This document shows, piece after piece, positions 45,734 through 55,416 of a stretch of DNA of 64,000 nt (position 1 is the stretch's first letter; each line of letters starts with the position of its first letter). The stretch is from contig NC_037089.1 of assembly GCF_002994745.2 (NCBI RefSeq), positions 83,104,347-83,168,346 on the forward strand, written 5' to 3'. The DNA is from Rosa chinensis. Lineage: Eukaryota > Streptophyta > Magnoliopsida > Rosales > Rosaceae. The position numbers were made by a program, and so were the translations under genes. The notes beneath the pieces are model-generated. The model searched no databases, was not told the DNA's origin, and saw only the letters and a program-made list of their open reading frames with translations.

Positions 45734-46726
45734 ATGTCTAGCAGAAGGTCAAGGCAGTCATCGGGGAGTCCATCGATCAAAGATGACCAGATCATCGAGC
45801 TCGTCTCCAAGTTGCGCCAGCTCGTTCCTGAGATTCGCGACAGGCGCTCCGATAAGGTACGTAAGCCACGTCGGTCTCCCCCTGGGATTTTGTTAACTAA
45901 CTCAGGCCGGCCAGCAGAAGATAGAAAATGGCCGGGTTAGACAGATGGATGTAATTAAATTAAATATAATGCAGCTAAACTTGACCCGGATATTAAGCCT
46001 ATGACTTAGAAATATTTAGCTGCTTCAATTAATTATAGGCTTCTCGTTGAATTGACCCCCATTTATTACAGATGCTAAACAGTGTCTCGTGGTTTGAGTT
46101 GGGACCGTGGTAGTAGTAAAAACTATTCCATCAGGGTGGCGTATTCGCCTATATGTGTGTGTGTGTATTTATCGTATGGCTTGAGTATATCCAGTGTCAT
46201 ATAGGTCATCGATACACTCTAGCAACGTCCAGTGGCGTATATTTACCAATTGTTGTTTATATGTCGTATGCTCGCGAGTTTAAGATTTAGTTAATATCAA
46301 GTTCAACGAAACTCGTACTCTACAATCTTATTCATTACCCATAATTCATAGCATTGTCTATACATCAACAAAAATTCTCAAAAGACCGAGAATAAAATGG
46401 TGGTTGTATTATCGATAAACGAAACAAATTAAGGGTCGTTGTAGAAATTCATCGAGAAAAAAAAAAGGGTTGTTGTAGAAAGATTGTTACGTCAAAAGCC
46501 ACATGTTGTTGTTCTAGCTAGCTAGCTAATGGGGATGGGATCTAATTGTCGACTTTACTTGGTTGTGCAGGTATCAGCATCGAAGGTCCTACAAGAGACC
46601 TGCAGCTACATCAGAAACTTACACAGAGAGGTTGACGACTTGAGCGAGAGACTTTCCCAACTGCTCGCTACAATTGATGCTGATAGCGCCGAGGCCGCCA
46701 TTATTAGGAGCTTGATTATGCAGTAG
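45734..46726 (+). CDS. PRE6: PRE6/KIDARI-like atypical bHLH growth regulator
   Basis: A 92-residue HLH protein of the PACLOBUTRAZOL RESISTANCE family. These proteins lack the basic DNA-binding region and act by sequestering inhibitory HLH factors such as IBH1 and HFR1, promoting cell elongation downstream of brassinosteroid, gibberellin and light signals. Two exons, 45734-45856 and 46571-46726, are joined in phase by a 714-bp GT-AG intron. The N-terminus is [19 protein letters not shown]. Helix 1 runs [16 protein letters not shown], and the loop RDRRSDK is interrupted by the intron directly after the Lys. Helix 2 starts [18 protein letters not shown]. The C-terminus [13 protein letters not shown] is closer to PRE6/KDR than to PRE1. 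The length matches the family and no lesion is seen. The exact paralogue number is inferred. Confidence 0.92.
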
Positions 46727-47627
46727 ACTTATGTTAGTTAATTTATATATATCTATATAGTCGCACTACATCTTAATTACTTTCTAGGTTTTGGTCACCA
46801 TGATTATCAAACAAAGGGTTAAGAGAACGTCTACTACGTACTCATCTACCCCCTTAGACAAAGGGCTCGTGTAATGGATCATGTTTGTTTGATTAATAAA
46901 AAGGACTTGCACTAGCAAGCAAATCCTAGCTATTAGCTATTATATAGAGAAAAACCATAATATATATATATATGTTTTTTTTTTGGCTAAACCCTAGTAT
47001 ATATGTAGTCAATTCATACTTGCGTGCAATCTCCTTCCTCTTTTTCAATCTTTGGAGTTTTTTTCTTTTAATTGGTTATGATTTTCATGTGAGAGACCAA
47101 GTACTCTTTTTTTTTTTTTCGATTTTACAGATATCTCTACTATTAATCTGAGCTAAATCCCAATAGTCAATTGTCATGTAATATAATTAGTAATAAGCTG
47201 ATTGTCTACTTTAATATGATATGATCAATCCTATTCTCCTCTTGGTAAAGTGGCCAAGACAAGAAGTCGTAAAATGTCAGCACACCTGCCCACCAAACAC
47301 TCACGTGATAATAATTCGATCGATATGTGATTGTCGATACACTATTCTTAAATATGCAGGGTGAATAGCATTCAAATTGCAATGTGGTAAGTAAGTTGGT
47401 AACCACTATACTATTAAAACAACGAAAATTGGCTTCATGCATCGATCTCTGTTCATCTTTAACGTATACCTAAATTTGTTGCCTGGCTTATGAACTTTAT
47501 GAACCCTCGAAACTATAGAAGTTTGAGCTCCTTATTAGGGCCGGCCGGTGATATTTGAAGGCTTAAGACGAATCAGAAATATAGTACGTAAATACTTTGA
47601 TTTGATTATATAGTACTGTGTGTGTAT
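46727..47627. other. 3' UTR of the PRE-like gene and spacer
   Basis: No coding evidence after the stop codon. AATAAAAAG near 46894 is a possible polyadenylation signal. The remainder is AT-rich spacer. Confidence 0.45.
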
Positions 47628-47998
47628 AGAGGGTCATTTCACTAAGGGATTTTTTTTTTAATAGATTTCGGCATCTCGACCATTTAGTTTTTAGGTCCTA
47701 ATGTATAGATAATGTCTGCAAATTTTTAGCTAAATTGATTATCGTTAAGGTATTGAACTAGATTCAATCAATGGACGAACCGAATCTGTCCAACCTGAAC
47801 CATTCGTGTTCATAATTGTAAATCACAATCATGAAAGCCTTAATGATGATCAATTTGCTAAAAATTTGCAGAGATGATATACTCATATATACCTAAAACC
47901 TGAATGATTAAGATGTGAATATGTGATCGAAAATTTAATCTACTGAGCTATCCCTTAAAATGACCAAAAAAAGAAATCTCTCACTATAAAGGCCCTCT
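47628..47998. mobile_element. TG/TA-flanked fold-back element D
   Basis: 371-bp imperfect palindrome. The ends are AGAGGGTCATTTCACTAAGG and, inverted, AGAGGGCCTTTATAGTGAG. The arms carry TTTAGTTTTTAGGTCCTAA, TGTATAGAT and ATCGTTAAGG-type blocks shared with elements A, C, E, F and G. It follows a (TG)n(TA) run. Confidence 0.7.
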
Positions 47999-48151
47999 AT
48001 CGCCTACTTAGTACAGGATGCCATGGTTTGTACATATCTTTCTAAACCAATATTATTTCAAATTAACTGCAAGCTAAAGAAGTTCATTCGCTACTTGTTA
48101 CTATTTGGAAAAATGCACAATGCAATCTTCAAATTAAAAAATATAAAATAA

Positions 48152-48907
48152 GGGTCATTGACCAAAAGCCCCAAAATGAGCTAAAGTTATCCCACTTACC
48201 CGAGCAAGAGATTTTATACCCACTAACCTAATTTAAAAGGAAATAACTATTTTGCCCTCAATCTAATTAATGAATTACATGTCATGCCACACTCTCTCAT
48301 CCCGATCTCTCTCTCTCTACTCTATTCTCTCCTCTCTCCTCTTTCTCTCTCTCTAGACCTCTCTCTCTCTCCATATCGACGCTGGCGTCCTGTTGTACCT
48401 CCTCCCTTTGCCTGAATCTACGTCGCCACCTTCTCCGGCGAGCTGTTTCAGAGTTTCGACGACAGAGATGGGCTCGGATTGCAGATCATTGTCGATGTAA
48501 TCTCTCTCGCAAAGCCGCCTTCTCCTAGGACGAGGATTTCCCGATAACCGCGACTTCTTCGTTGAATTCAGACTTCTTCGAGGTCTGAATTTTGCAGAAA
48601 CTGTTCTGTTGAAGGTTTGCGAAATGGAACCGTGGAAGGATTACTATCACTCCGACCCAGGCCCAACTCAAATCCATAGTCGCCGAGGAGAAACTGACTG
48701 CCCCCTTTGACTTCAAATGCTTCCTGGAGCTGATGGGGATGAACATGAAGCCTAAGCCCTTCAATCGCCAGCTCCGCGACGCCTTCAAGGTTCTCGACGA
48801 AGTCGGTGGCTTTCTTAGAGTGTTTTAGGTAAGAGAGAATTAAAAAAACTTTATGGGGTAAGTGGAAAAAAAATCTCTAAAAAATAGGGTAAATGGACAA
48901 AAAACCC
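48152..48907. mobile_element. Pack-type Mutator-like element carrying a calmodulin-like gene fragment
   Basis: 756 bp between perfect 9-bp duplications ATAAAATAA (48143-48151 and 48908-48916). The ends (GGGTCATTGACC...CCACTTACCC and the inverse CCACTTACCCC...GGGTTTTTTGTCC) and the sub-terminal TTGCCCTCA, ACTC and CTCTCATCCC blocks match the 809-3246 element, so both belong to one family. The interior 48360-48830 is GC-rich and includes 48652-48813, a recognisable fragment of a CML13/14-type gene. No transposase. Confidence 0.82.
48652..48813 (+). pseudogene. Captured fragment of a CML13/CML14-like calmodulin-like gene
   Basis: A plus-strand frame reads [20 protein letters not shown], then [20 protein letters not shown], then DAFKVLDEV. 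Plant CML13/14 proteins have the same linker between EF-hand 1 and EF-hand 3, with FPRFLDLMAKHMKPEPFDRQ at the centre (family knowledge recalled, not aligned here). The fragment covers about 54 codons, lacks both ends of the gene, and sits inside a Mutator-like element. It is therefore transduplicated host sequence. Several substitutions suggest it is not under selection. Confidence 0.8.
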
Positions 48908-49172
48908 ATAAAATAATATTTTTGATTGATGTGTCTTTAATACGTGTATTGAATTATAAAATTACTACTCACATGCATACAAATTCCCTGTCATATCTGT
49001 CTTAATTTGGTTTCAGTAGTACTCTACGAGTCTGCGTCAAGCTAGGTTTCTCATGGGTTTGTCGATTAATTTGTGCAAGAAATTAAGAAACTTTCTATGC
49101 AGGGATGGTTGCTTTGGCTTATTTTGAAACCGTCCATGCTTGGAGAATTATAACGTGAACAATTACAGTTGC

Positions 49173-49273
49173 TGATAACTGACTCCTCCTTTGGCCACAT
49201 GCATATATAATATTATATATATATATATATATATATTGATAACTGACTCCTCCTTTGGCCACATGCATATATA
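49173..49273. repeat. 37-bp direct duplication around a TA tract
   Basis: TGATAACTGACTCCTCCTTT followed by GGCCACATGCATATATA occurs at 49173-49209 and again at 49237-49273, separated by (TA)n. It abuts element E and may record slippage or repair in the TA tract. Confidence 0.8.
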
Positions 49274-49275
49274 TC

Positions 49276-49684
49276 AGAGCCCTTTTAGTGAGGGATCTCT
49301 TTTTTTGGTCTTTTATAGGGATAGGCATTAGACTAATTTTTCGATCATATTTTCACATCTTAACCGTTCAATTTTTAGGTCCTAATGTATAGATCACTTA
49401 TGCAAATTTTCAGCTAATTTGATAATCGTTAAGGCATCAAAAATTGCAATTTACCATTATAAACACGAATGGTTCCGGTTCTACAGATTCTGTCCGTTTG
49501 TGTAAATTGCAGTTTTGAATGCCTTAACGATCACCAATTTGGCTTAAAATTTGCAGAAGTGATCTACGTACACATTATGACCTAAAAACTGAACGGTTGA
49601 GATGCAAAAAATATGATCGGAAAGTTGGTCTAATGTCTTATCCCTAGAAAAGACCAAAAAAAGGGATCCCTTAGTGGAAGCCCT
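49276..49684. mobile_element. TA-microsatellite-embedded fold-back element E
   Basis: About 409 bp. The left end AGAGCCCTTTTAGTGAGGGATC is mirrored by AGGGCTTCCACTAAGGGATC. The arms contain TTTTTTTGGTC, ATAGGGATA, AACCGTTCA and ATGTATAGATCACTT-type blocks and inverses. (TA)n flanks both sides. Confidence 0.75.
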
Positions 49685-49701
49685 ATATATATATATATAT
49701 A

Positions 49702-50012
49702 ATGGTTCAGTTTTTAGGTCCTAATGTGTACGTAGATCACTTCTGCAAATTTTCAACCAAATTATCGTTAAGGCATTCAATATGGAGGTTTAAGATTATA
49801 AGTATGAACAGTTCAAGTTTGACAGATTTGGTTCGTCTGTTGATTTAATATAGTTTAATACCTTAAGGATCACCGATTTTGCTTAAAATTTGTAGAAATG
49901 ATCTATACATTATGACCTAAAAGCTGAACGGTTGAGATGCGGAAATGTGATCGAAAAATTGGTCTAATGTCCTATCCCTAAAAAAACCAAAAAAAAGGAA
50001 TCCCTTAGTGGA
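49702..50012. mobile_element. TA-microsatellite-embedded fold-back element F, left-truncated
   Basis: The same arm sequence as element E (GGTTCAGTTTTTAGGTCCTAA, then GAACGGTTGAGATGC and GGAATCCCTTAGTGG on the right). The left terminal ~100 bp is missing, replaced directly by the (TA)n tract it shares with element E. The right flank is again (TA)n. Confidence 0.7.
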
Positions 50013-50051
<39 letters not shown>

Positions 50052-50056
50052 CACAG

Positions 50057-50450
50057 ATCCTATCCAGAGCGAGGCCTCACTTTGAAATTTCAAAGTGAGG
50101 TTAGGGTTTAGGATCACATTTCGGTCGCATATCCACATCTTGACCGTTCATTTTTTAGGTACTAATGTATAGATCACCTCTGTAAAATTTCAGCCAAATT
50201 GATGGTCGTTAAGACATTGATAACTGCTATAAAGCTAATATGGTTCAGGTTGGACAAATTCAGTTCGTCCATTGGTTTAAGCGAGTTAGATACCTTAATT
50301 ACCATCAATTTGGTTGAAATTTTGCAGAGGTGATCTATACATTAGTACCTAAAAACTGAACGGTCAAGATATGGATATGCGACCGAAATGTGATCCTAAA
50401 CCCTAACTTCACTCTGAAATTTCAAAACGAGGCCTCGCTCTGGATAGGAT
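50057..50450. mobile_element. TA-microsatellite-embedded fold-back element G
   Basis: 394 bp. The ends ATCCTATCCAGAGCGAGGCC are exact inverse copies of each other. The interior matches element C (31249-31614) in both arms, including TCGCATATCCACAT, GTACTAATGTATAGATCA and ATTGATGGTCGTTAAGACA. It sits between (TA)n tracts. The perfect ends suggest a young copy. Confidence 0.78.
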
Positions 50451-53400
50451 ATATATATATATATATATATAACCTCATTCACTACATGTGTTTATGCAGT
50501 ATCGATTATTAATATATATCGTTTGCATCCCGAAAACATCCCCCATCTGCCTATAACTCTCCATGGACTTTTGACAAAAACCTAATGATATAGCTTAGCT
50601 AGGCCCCCTGACTGCCTAATTTGCCGAATTTTTCTCCCGTGCAGAGGTAGATAATTGTTTCCGGACATAAATTTTCTAAGTCGCTATCCGGACAACATCT
50701 TATGTTTTCTTCAAGGTTATATGAGGGCAAAATGTAAATAGAAATGCCTCAAAGAGGCTGTTAAGAATACGATGAGTTGATTTTGTGAATTGTAATTATA
50801 TATGCAAGAACGTGTCTTTTAGTATTGTTGTCCTTAAGAAAAAATTCGAAATACATCTACATGGCTACATGATGAAGATTTTAATTAAAGGTACGAGTAA
50901 GTGCATGCTTATATAATTTGAATACCATCGATCTTGATCTCTCCTTTCACTTCCTATTCTTAGTTTACCTGGAAATCTAAACTGTTAGGAACTATTTGGT
51001 TCAGTATGTATTCTAGAAACATATATCTGCCGTAATGTGTTGATGAGCTAGCTTGGTACCTGTGTAATTCGTTCGGTACTTAAAAGTGCATAATCTGTTG
51101 ATGAGACTGGCAAAGTGGCAATCGAGCTTTTTATTTGTTTCAAAATGTCATGGGGTTAATAAGTATAGTTAAAGAGGGTTAGTGACTTAGTGGAGTATAA
51201 AAAACCCTAAACCCTAAACAAATTAATATAAAACAACAAAAGATACACTAAAATCTTTCACGGGCATGGAGTCTAATTTTCTACTGTGTATACACAAATA
51301 ACGAAGTATTAGATAGCGGAAAGTCACCCCTCGATAACAGATATCTTTTTTTCTTTTTCTGAATATTTTTTCTTTTTTCTTTTGGTGAAGGCACTTATAG
51401 ATGATCATATTCATACCAACATTAACTCGGAGATTACAAATTACAAGATCAAACTAGATCTCAGCTAGGTAGATACTTAATCAGTTAATTGGTACATCAA
51501 ACTTCAAAAACCCAAAAGGCCAAAACCTATTCTGTAGGTACATCATTTGATTAATCTCTTCATGATATGTTATAAGTTCTTCCCAATAAGTTAAACACGT
51601 ACAACCGTTCGTGCATGGATCGATATAAACGACTAAATATGGAAACTGATCGACCAAACAGTACTAGAAGGGAGTAGAAGCAATAGGAGAACTAAATTAA
51701 TTAATGAAAAGTGGCACTGGTTAAAGGACAAACTCATTACCTCACTCAATCTCTGGTCAATGCACCAGAAAGAGAAATGTGAGGTTGACAATTCAATGCG
51801 TCCAAGGAGGTATCTCGAAACTATTGGCTGTTAGATGATAGTTACAGTACAAGGTTTTGAAATAGAAAATAAAGGAAAAGGAAGAATTGAAAATGGAAGA
51901 TGCACGAAATATCCATCTAGCTCTCCTTCCCTGACGAAACGTACGTGAAGATCAAACTAAACAATAAATGAAATCTGCAAAGGCTTGTCAACGTTAAAAG
52001 AACATTTGTGAGGCCATCGATGAGATATTGCCTTGTAAACACGCCACAATAAGTGTAGTTTAAACAAAATTTAAATGTTCAGTATTTGTCTCATGAAGTT
52101 TTGTTTGGTTGCTAACAAACAAAGGAATGGAAACATAAGAAAATTAAGCTTGGATTGTACGTAAAATTCCTGTTAAAGCTATCATATTAATTGGTATAAC
52201 AAGAGGTAGTTAAATATTTAATCGACTAATTTCTTGACTGTAACTTTCTCAGAGAGTCCGGGGTTATGCTTACAGTGACAAGTTATTTTACTTAATCAAA
52301 TAAGTGACATAAACATATGAAATAACAGATTAACAAAAGCAAGTTCAGAAAAAGTAGGTAAGCTCATTGGGGTTAATCCAGCTAACGAGGATTAATGCTG
52401 GTAATTTTGTGCGATCAAACTTCTCTGACATTCCCATTGTGTAGCTAATTTTTCATCAGGAATAATTTGAGGGAAGGGAATCTGTTTGCACTGAATATTT
52501 ATCAGCATGTTACTAGCTAGCTAGGGTTCTCAACAGTCAGAACACAGTACAGTGACTACACAACCCTTTGTTATTACGTATTTTGATCATTTCTGATGTA
52601 ATCCATTCATCAAATGGAGCCTGCTGCAGTTTCACTGTTTACTTACAAGAACAAATATGACTATAAACCGAAGAAAGGGCCATTTTCACTGGAGGAGCTC
52701 GCTCACTCCAAAGTTAGACTATAATTCCAGTACGTTCATACAATAGTAAGTAAATTTACATACTGAAAGTGGTGCTATAATGACATTTCCCTTTGCTTAT
52801 GCTAGGATTGTAATGTCAGCATTAGTTTTTTTTTGTTTTTTTTGTTTTAAGGACCTGTACGGCTACCCTTAAGGCTTGATTAATGAAACCATAGTATACA
52901 GGGGGGAACATAGAGCCTTAACCCCAGATTAATTATAATAAAATAATATATTCTAATATGTATGAGTTAGCAAAGAGTGCATGACTACCTACTCTATTTG
53001 CTTTGACAAAGGGGTGAAATAACGGAAAGATAACTCTACTAAAGAGAAACATCATAACAAAAAGTACAGTTTTCCTATTATGTTGACACATCGATCATAA
53101 CAAAAAGCACAACATTAGTCTTTACTTCTTTGAGATTTTCTTTAACAGCTGCTACATATACCTCTTATTTTCCAATTCAAGATGGATTATTTAGTTTTGA
53201 TGTCTTCATTTCGTCATCCTCGTTGTTGTCGTCCTCTTTTCCCTCTTCGTTTCCTCCCCATTTTCTGAATTCGCAGTTGTATACCTCCACAGTCCAGTCA
53301 ATGCGTGACGTTCTCACAAAAATTTGCAACACCCTTTACTTATATAGGAAAACAAGAAAAGAAAAACAACCCAGACTTTCATTAGAGGGAAGGTAAGCAG

Positions 53401-53944
53401 AGCAAGCATATTTAGCTATTTACAGATTTAAAGAAAAGAGAGAAAGAACCTCACTTGTAAATTTGAATCGCAAGAAGAAAGTTGAAAGTATTTCCTTCCC
53501 GAATTTAATTTTTCAGTTTCTTTTGGCGGGGGTTTATTCTTTGGGCCTAGTCCCTCAGCTCAACCTTCCCTTCGGGCCTTCGGCCATGACTATTGCATCT
53601 CCGGCCCACCTGAAATTATTGGGTAATGATCTTTTTGGTCGAAAAATTGGGCTTTAGATTAATAAGGGTAATGATCTTTTAGTTATTGATCATTTACCAT
53701 AAACTATCACGCTTTCTGCAAAACCTTAAATTCGAGAGTCGAGAGGGTCGGTTGTTTGACATAGAATGAATGACGGCAATGTTGAGCTTTTAATCTACAC
53801 AACGGAGTTCTTTTTTACATTGTCTTGTAATTCTATATATTATTTAGTTCCTATTTTTTTATCTTAATTTCAAAATTGAGCAACCGTGTATTTTTCGTAA
53901 CATGGGTAACAACTAGAGTAACTGCAAGACTAACAATAACAATA
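50451..53944. other. Long AT-rich spacer, no gene seen
   Basis: About 3.5 kb. AAACCCTAAACCCTAAAC at about 51203-51219 is a two-unit telomere-like repeat. A homopolymer-rich patch lies near 52825. Short open frames are not protein-like, and 53130-53396 and 53463-53657 lack splice or family support. Confidence 0.5.
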
Positions 53945-54357
53945 AGAACAATTCTCAGGTTCACCCCTTGGGGTGAAGCAGCATATTCACCCTCTCTTAT
54001 GATTAATGCATAATAACTTTTTAATTTTCTAATCCAACCGTTCAAGTTGTATAATGTAATACAAAGATTAGTTCTGTAAAAAATTAATCAAATTGAAAAC
54101 CTTTTAATTATTCATTTATATGAAATACATGGACGGTTCATCATAATAGCAGTAAGTGTAGTTAGAACCGTCCATTTATTTGATTCAATTAGATAATTAA
54201 ACGATTTCTGATTCGATTGATTTTTTACAGAGATGATCTTTAAATGCTAATTTAAGATATGGACCGTTGGATTATAAATTTATTAAGTAAAAGTGAGTTA
54301 ATCGATAACAGGGGTGAATATGCTTGTTCACCCAGGGGTGAACCTAAGAATTGTTCT
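53945..54357. mobile_element. 413-bp MITE with GGTTCACCCC ends
   Basis: The left end AGAACAATTCTCAGGTTCAC matches the inverse of the right end (AGAACAATTCTTAGGTTCAC). Within each end, CACCCCTTGGGGTG or CACCCAGGGGTG is itself palindromic. The imperfect arms continue inward to a centre near 54150, with GGACGGTTC facing GAACCGTCC. AACAATA flanks both sides (53938-53944 and 54358-54364). Non-coding; the superfamily is uncertain because the duplication is only 7 bp. Confidence 0.75.
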
Positions 54358-54364
54358 AACAATA

Positions 54365-54900
54365 ATGTCTGAGTTGTAAACTTATATTTTTCAATTTTTT
54401 TTCTTCTAATAATGTCTGACTGTATTTTTGATTTTTCATGTCTTCTTTCTTAATATTTTTGTTTTTTTGTTCTTTCCGTCATTCATTACTTCATTTCTCA
54501 GTTGTTTAACATTGGTTCAAAACTTCAAATATCTTACTTGTAAAGTTGGCTTCTTTTTCATGTGTGTTCATTTAGCTCTCATCAAACCGAAAAAAATAAT
54601 TAGTATAAATTCAATTATAGACATAGACTCGAGTATTAAGGTGGTTACTTTCTTACAATATTAGTTTTTTTTTTTTTTTTGAACAATTACGATGCTACTT
54701 TGTTAGTTTGTTACACATTTACACTCAAGAGTCCTTTATATGAAACTAGACTGTCCTAAAAGCAAGATATGAAAGACATTAAAAATGTTCCAAAATTTAA
54801 TGAAAGCTTCGAAAGTGTTACCTTTTCAGTTCGAGACAAGTAGCGCTGACCCATTTGGCACCTTTATCTTATCTCAACTGAAAACCAGATTCCCCGCCAA
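54365..54900. other. Spacer upstream of the BPA1-like gene
   Basis: AT-rich, no gene seen. The promoter and first non-coding exon of the next gene begin near its right edge. Confidence 0.45.
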
Positions 54901-54959
54901 TCGGATCACAGACAACTCCGGCGGCGGCCAAAAACCGGAGTTCCACGTTCTTTCAACCC

Positions 54960-55379
54960 CTTAAAACAACGCTCCTTCTTCTTCTCTCCGACCCTCATCA
55001 ACATTCAATCCCAGGTATAATTCATAAACTCTCATCTCTGGGTTTTTGTTTTCAAGAATCATAATCCCAGTTATGTCTAATGTAATCAAATTATAAAAAT
55101 ACATGCTTTCACTACATGTTAGAAGCATTTTGTTTCTTGGGACCACAACAAGATGATGGCTTTGGCTTCTATCCATTTTGTGATATTTTTCCTTATCCCT
55201 ATTAGTGGTTCCTTGATTCAAGTTGAGATTTTGATTGATTGGGATTGCATTCATTGAGGAATTTTTATGCAATAGAAATGGTTTTGTGACTCCAACTAAA
55301 ATTGCCCCTAGTGATTCTTAGAATACCATTTAAGCTGCTTGTGTTAGCTGGTTTTTTTGTTACCCTTTCGTTTTCCCAG
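54960..55379 (+). promoter_or_regulatory. Non-coding first exon and 5' UTR intron of the BPA1-like gene
   Basis: CAATCCCAG|GTATAA at 55014/55015 is a good donor. TTTTCCCAG|GTTCAATCAG at 55379/55380 is a good acceptor, leaving a 37-nt leader before the start codon. A 5' UTR intron is inferred from these two sites; such introns often raise expression in plants. Confidence 0.6.
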
Positions 55380-55416
55380 GTTCAATCAGTTGAGCTTGTA
55401 AGAGGGTTTGAGGAAA

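Noticed and set aside
51203..51219. Interstitial telomere array
   Set aside because: Only two CCCTAAA units; too short to be more than chance or a telo-box.
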